A stretch of DNA of 64,000 nt from Azotimanducus sp965199815. GTDB taxonomy: Bacteria > Pseudomonadota > Gammaproteobacteria > Pseudomonadales > Azotimanducaceae. Below the pieces are notes generated by a model. It was not told the origin of the DNA. It was given only the letters and a program-made list of their open reading frames with translations, and did no database searches. The position numbers and the translations under genes were made by a program. Positions 26,582 through 34,890 of the stretch are shown here, piece after piece. The stretch lies in NCBI GenBank assembly GCA_965199815.1, contig CBDATE010000010.1:78400-142399 (forward strand), written 5' to 3'. How positions within the stretch are numbered: position 1 is the first letter of the stretch; each line of letters begins with the position of its first letter.

Positions 26582-27109
26582 TTAATTCAACCTGGTTACC
26601 CGGACAGGTTTATTTTCTCCTTCGATCAACATGTAGTAGGCAAAACCCTTTTTGAAGATGGTTACATCCGGATTGAACTTGATAGAAATAGATAGCCTTG
26701 ACCCGCGTTGTTCCCAGATTTGACCATTTGTTAAACGCACTATGGTGTCTCCATCCCAACCTTCCCACATTCCATCGACTCCGGACTCAATGTAATCTGA
26801 ACTGGAATTCCTTGTAGAGGATGAAGGAGTCTTGGGGGACCCTCCTGCCACTCTCGTAATGTCTATCTTTTTGCCATCAATAATCAACACGCTTTCTTGT
26901 GAGCACACGATTACGGATGGGTAGTATTCATACATATATTCATATGAATGCCGTACTTCCCATATCGACTGGTCTGATAAAACAAACACTTCCCCATGAT
27001 TGCCCATGAAAGGGGTGGGTTTTTGGATCGTAAGCGACTCACAGGCGAAGGCCCAAGCCGAACAAAATATTCCTGAAAAAAGAATCGCGAGGACTGCCTT
27101 GATTTTCAC
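26582..27109 (-). CDS. Secreted protein of unknown function with two similar halves
   Basis: Start GTG 27109, with AAGGAG nine bases upstream; 175 residues. Signal peptide KIKAVLAILFSGIFCSAWAFA. Two beta-rich segments share a pattern: GEVFVLSDQSIWEVRHS... ESVLIIDGKKIDITRV and DTIVRLTNGQIWEQRGS... YYMLIEGENKPVRVTRLN, separated by a serine-rich linker. A related 'DGxxW.v' layout is known in uncharacterised gammaproteobacterial periplasmic proteins. It lies between the adk scar and the broken copy of the peptidoglycan-binding gene, where the 3' part of that copy would be expected. Confidence 0.7.
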   Translation of the reverse strand: MKIKAVLAILFSGIFCSAWAFACESLTIQKPTPFMGNHGEVFVLSDQSIWEVRHSYEYMYEYYPSVIVCSQESVLIIDGKKIDITRVAGGSPKTPSSSTRNSSSDYIESGVDGMWEGWDGDTIVRLTNGQIWEQRGSRLSISIKFNPDVTIFKKGFAYYMLIEGENKPVRVTRLN

Positions 27110-27261
27110 TTGTTTATTCTCCTTGATGTAGCCTGAGCTCGCTGGAGAGCCAAGGCTTCTTGCTGAATGAATTGTCGCGCACAGCGCTTTAGCTGCCAGG
27201 TTATTCAACCATTGACACCCACTTCTCTGAACCTCTCCGGTGCGATTGAAACCCTCTATCG

Positions 27262-27841
27262 CGTCGCCTCGCGAATGGCTTTCGCGATAATCTGGCTTCG
27301 ATAGGGTTCTACATCACGTTCAGCCCGCAACAGGTTCCCCCGATAGTAACTGTAGTTTCCACAACGGTTGTTGTAATTGGTAACCTTCCGGTTGAACCTT
27401 GATATCTCTGAATGGTTGTCGACAACATCTCGTATTGCTTCAATGCGAATGCCTTCCCGAACGCACCAGCGAATCTGCGGGACTGAGAGCAGGTTACCGG
27501 TGCCGACTGGAGGCTCGACATACCGCAATTCGGTATTTTCCGCTGGTCGAGGGTTTCGGCTGGTGGAGCGGAGCTTCCGGGAGGTGTGCTGTAGTTTTGT
27601 GACGGAACGAATGAACTGGATGAGGGCTCTTCTTCTCCTGGAATGCCGACGAACACAGCAATCGCGATGCCAACATGACAACAAAGCCGAAAATCCATTT
27701 TCCGCTTGAACCGGTGCTCTCCCCGCCAGAGATGGCGGCTTCTGTTTTGGTTTTTGTGAGTTCGGCGCTCTCGCTGAGGTTGGTGACCAAGTCCGAAAGC
27801 CCGGAGAAGCCTTTTCTACCCTTGTGATTATCTCCATCCAT
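27262..27841 (-). pseudogene. Broken copy of the peptidoglycan-binding protein gene
   Basis: The first part closely matches the gene at 24801-26360 (MDGDNHKGRKGFSGLSDL, then SGKWIFGFVV). A short deletion after FVV puts the rest out of frame, and the sequence continues in two other frames up to the region equal to NRCGNY... VEPYRSQIIAKAIR, where similarity stops. The peptidoglycan-binding domain and the repeats are missing. The upstream 110 bases also match those of the intact gene. Confidence 0.85.
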
Positions 27842-27954
27842 GCGTCTTGACCTCTGCCTGTTTGCAAACAAAACGCAGCTTCCCAGCCGCCTTTACCGAG
27901 AGACGGGTGCCTTGACTGAAGCCGGTGTGCACAGCAAGTTGCGGGTTGGTTTCG

Positions 27955-28977
27955 TCAAAACCCCAGTCTTTTTGCAATGCCATCAAGTGTTTCCGCGTCC
28001 GCGGCAGTCAGTTCGGCAAAATCAACCACTTCAGCGAACACTTCCTGCAGCATTTTTATGAGTTGTTGCGAGAAGTCCAGCTTGCCGTGCTTGTTGAACA
28101 GGTGAATCGCCAGGTCGCGAACTTTCCCTGCAACGCGCTGGCTCGCCTCGTGAGAAAGCCCTCTGCTCTTGATGCTCACCTGAATCGGCTGTGCAACGGT
28201 GTCCCAGTTCCTTACAACCCCAATGAGCTGGCTTACCAGATGGGCTATCTTCGAGTGGGACTTTTTCATCTCCACAGCTGCCCCCAAACGCTGGACGAGG
28301 AGATATATGGAGCTTTCCTCTTTATCAAGGAATTCCTGAGCTTCTGCTTCATACGAGTCAACGAGGTCGTCTATCAGGATAGGCCCCTGTTTCTCTCCGG
28401 TGTCAGTTGCAGTCTCAACGGCGAGAGTAACGGCCTTCACGAGTTCTCTCGGCCACAGGGTGTCAAGGGCTGATTTGATGACTTGGCGGTAGTGCTTTCG
28501 TCGCTCCTGGATTTCCGCTTCGACGATAGCAGGGTCAGCTACTTGTGAGAAACCGGAAACAACCCGTTCTTCATTGATAATCGTGCGCAATGCTTCGGGG
28601 TCGATGCCCTCGAACGCCGAGGCGATTTCGAGAATCCATCTTGCTGCGTCATCGGCGCGCTGACCGGGCAGGTGGGCGAGACCTGCTGCAAGCAGGTTCG
28701 CGCGGGCAATTGATGATAGCTTGTCAACAGCGAGCAGCTCCATTGGCGAGGATTCGAGGAGCGATAACACTTCGTTCACCTTTTTGGGGCCTATGCCCGG
28801 CAGCCAGGCGATTTCCGCAGATAACCGCCTTCGCGGGTTGGTCAAGTTCGAGCGCGCCTCCATGACTGCACTTGAATCGACAATCAGACTGCGCTCATCG
28901 GCCAATTCCATGATCCGCCGACGGTTATCGCGTGGGCTGGCAGTCAGAATATGAAAAGGATTCTGTAACAGGTCCAT
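27955..28977 (-). CDS. J-like/unknown protein, fourth gene of the Hsp70 operon
   Basis: 340 residues. The N-terminal 60 residues (NPFHILTASPRDNRRRIMEL... SNLTNPRRRLSAEIAWLPG) recall the helical hairpin of J domains in layout, but the HPD tripeptide is absent, so this is a weak structural guess. The rest is helical, with no membrane segment, and contains LPGQRADDAARWILEIASAFEGID and a C-terminal helical bundle. It starts 11 bases after the AAA+ gene, so it is co-translated. A cofactor role with the Hsp70 is suggested by context only. Confidence 0.65.
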   Translation of the reverse strand: MDLLQNPFHILTASPRDNRRRIMELADERSLIVDSSAVMEARSNLTNPRRRLSAEIAWLPGIGPKKVNEVLSLLESSPMELLAVDKLSSIARANLLAAGLAHLPGQRADDAARWILEIASAFEGIDPEALRTIINEERVVSGFSQVADPAIVEAEIQERRKHYRQVIKSALDTLWPRELVKAVTLAVETATDTGEKQGPILIDDLVDSYEAEAQEFLDKEESSIYLLVQRLGAAVEMKKSHSKIAHLVSQLIGVVRNWDTVAQPIQVSIKSRGLSHEASQRVAGKVRDLAIHLFNKHGKLDFSQQLIKMLQEVFAEVVDFAELTAADAETLDGIAKRLGF

Positions 28978-28988
28978 ACTTCCCCCGG

Positions 28989-30458
28989 TTATTCGTCGTC
29001 CCGGACGAACCCGATGCGCCTGCCTGCACTTTTTGTGTTTCTGGGCAGACTGGTTACTGCGGCATCAATGCTCTCCTGGTCGATTTGTACTTTCCCCGCC
29101 TTGGCTGCGAGCCGACCGGCTTCACGCATGACAAAAGCCGAATCCGAGAGCGCCTTGCCCGAGAGCGCGTTGACGACATTGTTCAGGTCAAGGTCACCTG
29201 ATGTCGGCAGTGTACTCAGCAAGGAGTCAATCAGAGACGAAACCTCTTCCCTTGAAGGCATGCCAACTTCCACGACATGGTCGAAACGTCCGCGGCGCAG
29301 AATAGCCGGATCGATCATCTCGATCATGTTTGTCATGGCGATTATCAGCACCTTGTTCTTGTTGGCCTCGGGAATGCGTCGGAGGAACTCGGCTACCTCT
29401 TCAACATGATGCAATCCTGACGAGCTGCCAGACCTTCTGTCCGCCAGAAACGACTCCATCTCGTCAATGACAACCACAGATGGAGCGTCATCAGTCGCCA
29501 TATCGAAAACCTTGGCGATCTTCTTGCTGGTTTCGTGAATATAGGGGCTGCCGACACTGCTGGAATCAATCGAGTAACTGGGCCAATCGATAAACTCGAC
29601 AAGCCGCTCCACGGCGAAGGTCTTGCCACACCCTGGTGGCCCGTGCAGGACGATTGCCGATGGAAAATCGATACCCAAAGCCTGATATTTCTCCGCATTG
29701 AAGATGATGTCGATGACGTGTTCATTGAAAAACGCCTCGAGCCGGGGGCGTCCCGGAAGGTTGAATACCTTGGGGTCGCTCGTATCTCCAGGTGATTTCG
29801 GCTGTTCAGATTCAACGGATTTCGAAGCAGCAGTGGTCCTGGCATCGTCTCCGGAGCGAGAAGCAGGCTTGCGCCTGGCCAGTAGCCCGGCATCTGCAGG
29901 TACGGTAAATCCGGCCGCGGTTATGATTTCCGCCAGGTCGTCGGCGGGCATCCAGCCGGCCAGACTGGTCAACCGCCTGAAGGATTCAGTTGATATCACA
30001 ACTCCGCCAGTAATCCATGTGCCCAGAACCACCTCATCATCTACATGGGGGGTCAGTGTCCAGCCCGGGAGCAATCTGGAATACTGCTCCACATATACGG
30101 CATCATGGAAAGATGCATCCCGAGAGAACTCACGGCTCTCCTTGAGAGCGCATGCAAAGGCTATTGCATCGACCTTGCTTTCCGGGGAATCTCCATTCTC
30201 GACAGGGGTCAGCGCGTACTTCTTGTGGCTGCTCAGGCAGTGAAATGATTCGCCCCCGAGCGAGACATCTTCAAAAAGAGCTTCGTCAAGAAGCCCGACC
30301 TCATTCCATTTCTGCACTGGTTCTGTGTGTGCAAGCAGGATGTTGTTCGCGCCGGTGGTAGCGAAAATCTGCCACTGATCTGCTGAATAGAGCATCCTCC
30401 GGACTTTGGATCCGTCCGGCAATTCATGCCCTTTGGGGAGCCACAAATCCTTTGTCAT
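28989..30458 (-). CDS. AAA+ ATPase, third gene of the Hsp70 operon
   Basis: 489 residues. The first 240 residues are a domain I do not recognise, ending in a serine-rich linker. The AAA+ module follows: Walker A HGPPGCGKTF, Walker B VVVIDEMESF, sensor 1 IIAMTNMIEMID and arginine finger region LRRGRFDHVVEVGMP, as in FtsH/Cdc48-type classical AAA proteins. A C-terminal helical lid follows. No protease domain is attached. It starts six bases after the Hsp70 stop. Probably an unfoldase or remodeller that works with the Hsp70. Confidence 0.85.
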   Translation of the reverse strand: MTKDLWLPKGHELPDGSKVRRMLYSADQWQIFATTGANNILLAHTEPVQKWNEVGLLDEALFEDVSLGGESFHCLSSHKKYALTPVENGDSPESKVDAIAFACALKESREFSRDASFHDAVYVEQYSRLLPGWTLTPHVDDEVVLGTWITGGVVISTESFRRLTSLAGWMPADDLAEIITAAGFTVPADAGLLARRKPASRSGDDARTTAASKSVESEQPKSPGDTSDPKVFNLPGRPRLEAFFNEHVIDIIFNAEKYQALGIDFPSAIVLHGPPGCGKTFAVERLVEFIDWPSYSIDSSSVGSPYIHETSKKIAKVFDMATDDAPSVVVIDEMESFLADRRSGSSSGLHHVEEVAEFLRRIPEANKNKVLIIAMTNMIEMIDPAILRRGRFDHVVEVGMPSREEVSSLIDSLLSTLPTSGDLDLNNVVNALSGKALSDSAFVMREAGRLAAKAGKVQIDQESIDAAVTSLPRNTKSAGRRIGFVRDDE

Positions 30459-30464
30459 GCATCA

Positions 30465-32960
30465 TCACCTGATAATGTTGGCCACATCCAGCATTTCGCT
30501 ATCGGTGCTGCCACCAATCCGAATCGTTGACAGTTCGGCAGCTACGGAGCGAAGCTTCTCAATATCGTCCGAGCGCATGAATTGCTTGCCGGCTTGGGCG
30601 AGTTGCTCAAAACGTGGCTTGTCGGCAAACAGATGCGGCGAATTGACCAGTGATTTGAAGTATCCGACCACAAACCAATCCTTCCGCCACAGGATCTGGA
30701 AGTTTTTCCCTCTCAGCTCATCAAGGTGATGCTCGAAATCACTGTCGTTTCGATCGATTGAGCGTTGCGCCGTCTTCGCCAGATTGTCGAAAGTTGATGC
30801 TTCTGATGGACGAGCATGCTGCCGGACATGTGCATCAAAGTAGGATGTGATGCCGTCGAGGTCTATCTGACGAATTTCCTTGAGGTGCTTCTTGCGTATC
30901 TGGGCAAGGATCCGTCGCGCTTCGTACACCTTTTCCATGGCCTCCTGAGATTTTTCACTCTCGGCTTCCTCGGGGTCGAGGGAGACAGCGGATTCGAGCT
31001 TCCGCCGTGCTTGAGCCAGTTTAGGGTCGTCAATTGCATCGTTGATTTCGTCGATACGGGTGAGAGTCTTCTGGCCTTCCTCAACAACCATGGTGGCGGC
31101 CGCGGTGTAGTCGAGCTGCCCCTCCTGACGAGAATAGAAATTCTTTCCGGAATGGAAGACCCCACCTATTGAGGGTACGGATACTTCAACAATAATGTTG
31201 CCGGAATCCAGAATTTCATACTCGCATTCCAGATCGGCACCGGCTGGAATGACACCGTCTTCAAAATCGGATCCGGCAATCTTCAAGACACCGATGGGGC
31301 GGTTGTCGGTGATGGGGTCTTCGATGTCACCCTCCCAAAGCGCAAAGTTCAGTGAGCCAGCTGACCCCGCCTTGAGTGATTCGGCAGCTTTGAAGGTTTT
31401 GTTCCCCTTCTTCGGCAAGGAGTCGCCGGATTTCACCAGATATTCCAGCACCTGTGGGCCGCCAATCTTATCCAGAACGGCAATGGCGATTGAGTGTGAG
31501 GCCGGGACGGCATCAACAGTAGCGGCAGTTCGGGTAATAACAATACTGTCCTGTTCCAAGGTAATGGGCCTACCCGCTGCATCGAACACGAATACCTTGA
31601 AAGTGTTTTCACCGGGTTTTGTCAGGCTGAGGTCGAGAGTTGCGCCGTGCTCGAGCGGCATGCGGCCAGAGGTCCAGCCGGTATCGGCGCTGTCAATCTG
31701 AAATTCTGCGCCGGGTACAGTAGTGTCACTCGTCAATTGCACTGCGATCTTGGCCTGGATATCCGGGGTGCGGGCAATGTAGTTGAAAGACACTTTCAGC
31801 CCACTTTCGGAAGAAATCTGTCCACGAGTGCTCTTTCGAGACCGGCTCCGAGAGCTCCAGTCAATCGATTCCGCAAACAGGCTCGCACCTTCCGCTACGG
31901 CTATCATCGGGTTTACGTCGGTGCTTCCCCGAACGCCGAGCTCGAAGGCGACCTTGTCGCGCAGCATCTTGTAGTTGGTCGGGCCGCCAACAAATACGAT
32001 GTGCTCCAGATCATGCGAAGCAAGGCCCGCCTTGTCGAGCGTCTCTCGTGCAGATTCAATTGATTCATCAATACGTTCGGCAATCAGCTTGTCGTAGGTA
32101 TCACGCTGCAGGGGGATGTCGAGATAGATTTCGTTGCCGTCAAGATCTCTCACGCGGGCTTCGGTTTCCGACAGGCTGATAATCGATTCTTCGCGCGCCG
32201 AAAGCTCAATCTTGGCGCGTTCGGTCGCCCAGTTGGCAAGCCGAAGGAGCGACTTGTAGCCGGGGTTCACGGAAAAATCTTCCGGGAGATTGAAGTTTTC
32301 CAGCAGCCAGGGGCGCGCCACGTTATCAATGAGTACGCGGTCGAAGTCCCGACCGCCACACATGGCGATGCCGCCGTGAGCAAGAAGATTCACCCGCCCG
32401 CCGAGGCTCTCGGCAATGGCGATATCCAGCGTACCGCCACCCAGATCGTATATCAGGAACATGCCATCGGTATTGCGTGCGCGCATGACACTCATGACCG
32501 CAGCCACTGGTTCCTGCATGAGCGCAACCATGCCAAGATCGGCCTTGTGCGCGGCCTGCATGGTGGCATCCTTCTGCATCTGGTCAAATGCCGCCGGGAC
32601 AGTGATTACGGTTCCTGTATCCGGATCATTTCTGATTTCTTCAGACAGATACCCGAACATGACGCGCAGGACCTCCGCCGAGCATTCTTCCGGGGTCATC
32701 GTCATGTTGACCGCCGGAAAGTTGATTGGCGTACTTGTGCCCATCACCCGCTTGAAAAGCATCGCAGAGTTATCAGGGCTCTGTGGTGCCATGTTGTAGG
32801 CGTTAAAGCCAATTTGCTTGTTGCCGCGCCGGTCGATATAGATGGCCGAGGGAGTCACATCGTTTTGTTGAGGGCTCTTCCAGACCCGCGTCTCGGAGCC
32901 GTTATACGAACAGATTGCGCTGTTTGTTGTGCCCAAATCTATGCCGACAAAATGTTTCAT
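30465..32960 (-). CDS. Divergent Hsp70 (DnaK-like) with a non-standard C-terminus
   Basis: Start ATG 32960 (KHFVGIDLGTTNSAICS), overlapping the GrpE-like stop; 831 residues, well over the 640 of DnaK. The ATPase domain is standard: phosphate-1 GIDLGTTNS, phosphate-2 IYDLGGGTLDIAI, adenosine motif HIVFVGGPTNYKMLRD. After about residue 370 a serine/arginine linker (WSSRSRSRKSTRGQ) leads to a long region with beta-rich stretches, unlike the DnaK substrate domain, then a helical C-terminal part of about 200 residues ending SEMLDVANIIR. No EEVD or DnaK lid motif is present. Probably a dedicated chaperone with special clients, not the general DnaK. Confidence 0.9.
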   Translation of the reverse strand: MKHFVGIDLGTTNSAICSYNGSETRVWKSPQQNDVTPSAIYIDRRGNKQIGFNAYNMAPQSPDNSAMLFKRVMGTSTPINFPAVNMTMTPEECSAEVLRVMFGYLSEEIRNDPDTGTVITVPAAFDQMQKDATMQAAHKADLGMVALMQEPVAAVMSVMRARNTDGMFLIYDLGGGTLDIAIAESLGGRVNLLAHGGIAMCGGRDFDRVLIDNVARPWLLENFNLPEDFSVNPGYKSLLRLANWATERAKIELSAREESIISLSETEARVRDLDGNEIYLDIPLQRDTYDKLIAERIDESIESARETLDKAGLASHDLEHIVFVGGPTNYKMLRDKVAFELGVRGSTDVNPMIAVAEGASLFAESIDWSSRSRSRKSTRGQISSESGLKVSFNYIARTPDIQAKIAVQLTSDTTVPGAEFQIDSADTGWTSGRMPLEHGATLDLSLTKPGENTFKVFVFDAAGRPITLEQDSIVITRTAATVDAVPASHSIAIAVLDKIGGPQVLEYLVKSGDSLPKKGNKTFKAAESLKAGSAGSLNFALWEGDIEDPITDNRPIGVLKIAGSDFEDGVIPAGADLECEYEILDSGNIIVEVSVPSIGGVFHSGKNFYSRQEGQLDYTAAATMVVEEGQKTLTRIDEINDAIDDPKLAQARRKLESAVSLDPEEAESEKSQEAMEKVYEARRILAQIRKKHLKEIRQIDLDGITSYFDAHVRQHARPSEASTFDNLAKTAQRSIDRNDSDFEHHLDELRGKNFQILWRKDWFVVGYFKSLVNSPHLFADKPRFEQLAQAGKQFMRSDDIEKLRSVAAELSTIRIGGSTDSEMLDVANIIR

Positions 32961-33352
32961 GGTTCCCTCTTCATCAAAGTGACGGTGCCCGTCTTGACTA
33001 TCCCTTTCGGCCCCATGATGATCGGTTCGAGCATCTGATCGACAATCAGACAATCCTTCTCGTCGAACTCGTCGATATTCAGGGGCGTGGCAGCCATTCC
33101 AGCGTCGAAGACATGCCCCTGAACATTCTCCAGTCTCAACCCCGCTTGTTCCAGGGCCGACTCGACTTTCTTGACGAACCAGCGGAGCTTGCTCTCATAT
33201 TTCTTCTGTTCACCGGCATCAAGCTCCGACAGCAGGCGACCAAACACCCGAGCGAAGCGCCAGGATTCGACCGCCATATCGATGACGGCCTGCCGCATGG
33301 TATCAGGAGTTACTGTGGTCTGCTCAAGGTCTGTCATCCGCGTTGGTTCCAT
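32957..33352 (-). CDS. GrpE-like nucleotide exchange factor, first gene of the Hsp70 operon
   Basis: 131 residues: a helical N-terminal half (VFGRLLSELDAGEQKKYESKLRWFVKKVESALEQAGLRLE) and a small beta part (GHVFDAGMAATPLNIDEF... MLEPIIMGPKGIVKTGTVTL) that resembles the GrpE head, where G..FD and a final R/G..V..G.V pattern occur. Similarity is modest, so the call rests on this and on its ATGA overlap with the Hsp70 start. The upstream region holds a cluster of hairpins. Confidence 0.6.
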   Translation of the reverse strand: MEPTRMTDLEQTTVTPDTMRQAVIDMAVESWRFARVFGRLLSELDAGEQKKYESKLRWFVKKVESALEQAGLRLENVQGHVFDAGMAATPLNIDEFDEKDCLIVDQMLEPIIMGPKGIVKTGTVTLMKREP

Positions 33353-33379
33353 TGGTCACTATCCGGGAGATTGCACAAG

Positions 33380-33559
33380 GGAAACTCTGTTATTCAGAGT
33401 TTCCTTAGGTATGTTCTGATCAAGTCCATCCGTGGACTTGATCATACTCGCAAATCAGAAGTGCGCTTCTGATTTGCTCGCAGATTCAATGCCTTACGGC
33501 ACTGAATCTGGCGGCACATCCATGTGCCGCACGGGAAACTCTGTTATTCAGAGTTTCCC
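33380..33559. repeat. Cluster of six successive hairpins
   Basis: Six inverted repeats follow each other with little between them. (1) 33380-33404, 10-base stem, loop TTATT. (2) 33417-33444, TGATCAAGTCCA stem, loop TCCG. (3) 33450-33477, GCAAATCAGAAG stem, loop TGCG. (4) 33481-33510, 13-base stem with one mismatch, loop TTAC. (5) 33511-33530, GCGGCACA stem, loop TCCA. (6) 33533-33559, 11-base stem, same sequence as hairpin 1. They occupy the gap between the moeA end and the GrpE-like start. Hairpin 2 and parts of 3 and 5 recur at 38198-38261. No U-run follows, so this is not a simple terminator. Confidence 0.9.
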
Positions 33560-33625
33560 TGAGGCAACCTTGGTATGGACAATATTGCACACTCTTTGGC
33601 TCAAAAGGTGAGACAGTCTCTTGGG

Positions 33626-34843
33626 TCAGCCCGCCAGAAGCCCATGAAACGGTAACACAGGCACCTTGGTGCCAGCTCTGAGTGCGTGTGCGCCGGGTTC
33701 GAGTCGAATCAGGCAGTTGGCATTTCGGAAGCTGCCGATGCGATTCGAATCCTGACCACCGGTCGGGCGCACCCAGAGCCCTTGCTCATCGCGCGTGAAT
33801 TGTGCGCGTTGATACTCGCTTCGGTTCTGCGGGCGGGATGTGCGTACGCTCAGTCTGGCCGTGAACTCGACCGGCGGTTCAGGTTTGGCACCGGCCAGCT
33901 CGAGGATGGCGGGTGCCACGAACAGAAGGAAGGTGACGATTGCCGAGGCCGGGTTGCCGGGCAGGCCCATGAACAGGCATTCACCGATGCGGCCAAATGC
34001 AAAGGGTTTGCCGGGTTTGATGGCGACGCGCCAGAAGTCAACAGTACCGAGTTTCGACAGCACGGCTCGCACCAGATCGGATTCGCCCACCGACACGCCG
34101 CCCGAGGTGATGAGCATATCCTGCGTCTCGGCTGCCTCGGCAAGCGCGGATTCAAGCGGCGCAGGTGCATCGGGCAGTATGCCGAGATCATGGATGTGCA
34201 CTGGGAGCGGAGCGGCGAGACTGCTCAGCATGAGTCGATTGGACTCGTAAATCTGGCCGTGGCTGAGAGCGGTGCCCGGTTCACGGAGCTCGTCGCCAGT
34301 CGCAAAGATGCCGACCCTGGGGCGGCGAAACGCCTGAAGATGGCGAACGCCACAGGCGGCAATCCAGCCGAGGTCGAAGGCGCGCAGGCGCGTTCCGCGC
34401 GCACACAGCAGCCCGCCCTGCTGAATGTCGTTGCCGATGGCGCGAATGTGGCGGTTGGCCGACGGCCTCTCGGAGAACTCGACTACATTGCCGTGCAGGT
34501 GCGCCTCTTCCTGCACTATGACCGTATCCGCGCCTGGGGGTATGGCGGCACCGGTGAAGATGCGCACTGCACCGACTTCAAGGCGGCCCGGCCATGGCCG
34601 ACCGGCGAGGCTTCTGCCGACAACTCTCAGGCGGTAGGGCGGGGTGCCACTGAATGTGGGGTCACTGCTTGATACCGCATAGCCGTCCATCGCCGAGTTC
34701 GCGAAAGGCGGCAGGGATATGGGAGCCTCAATATCTTCCGCCAGCACCCGGCCAAGGGCGCACGACACCTCCAGCCTTTCCGTGGCGGTTACTGCGTCTA
34801 TCCCTTGCAGGAGTTTGTGACGGGCTTCTTCGACGTTGAGCAA
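33626..34843 (-). CDS. moeA: Molybdopterin molybdenumtransferase MoeA
   Basis: 405 residues from TTG 34843 (LNVEEARHKLLQGIDAV). FANSAMDGYAV, IFTGAAIPPGADTVI, ITSGGVSVGESDLVR and FMGLPGNPASAIVTF are MoeA signatures. Inserts molybdenum into molybdopterin, so the cell probably makes Mo-enzymes. No other moa/mob genes are in the window. The upstream in-frame codon is a stop, which fixes the TTG start. Confidence 0.95.
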   Translation of the reverse strand: MLNVEEARHKLLQGIDAVTATERLEVSCALGRVLAEDIEAPISLPPFANSAMDGYAVSSSDPTFSGTPPYRLRVVGRSLAGRPWPGRLEVGAVRIFTGAAIPPGADTVIVQEEAHLHGNVVEFSERPSANRHIRAIGNDIQQGGLLCARGTRLRAFDLGWIAACGVRHLQAFRRPRVGIFATGDELREPGTALSHGQIYESNRLMLSSLAAPLPVHIHDLGILPDAPAPLESALAEAAETQDMLITSGGVSVGESDLVRAVLSKLGTVDFWRVAIKPGKPFAFGRIGECLFMGLPGNPASAIVTFLLFVAPAILELAGAKPEPPVEFTARLSVRTSRPQNRSEYQRAQFTRDEQGLWVRPTGGQDSNRIGSFRNANCLIRLEPGAHALRAGTKVPVLPFHGLLAG

Positions 34844-34890
34844 TGGTCACCGGGTTGTAGTTTGCGTGATCTGCAGGGTAAGGAAAATTC

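Noticed and set aside
33380..33559. CRISPR array or rho-independent terminators
   Set aside because: The repeats are hairpins of different sequence without constant repeat/spacer pattern, and no U-run follows the stems.
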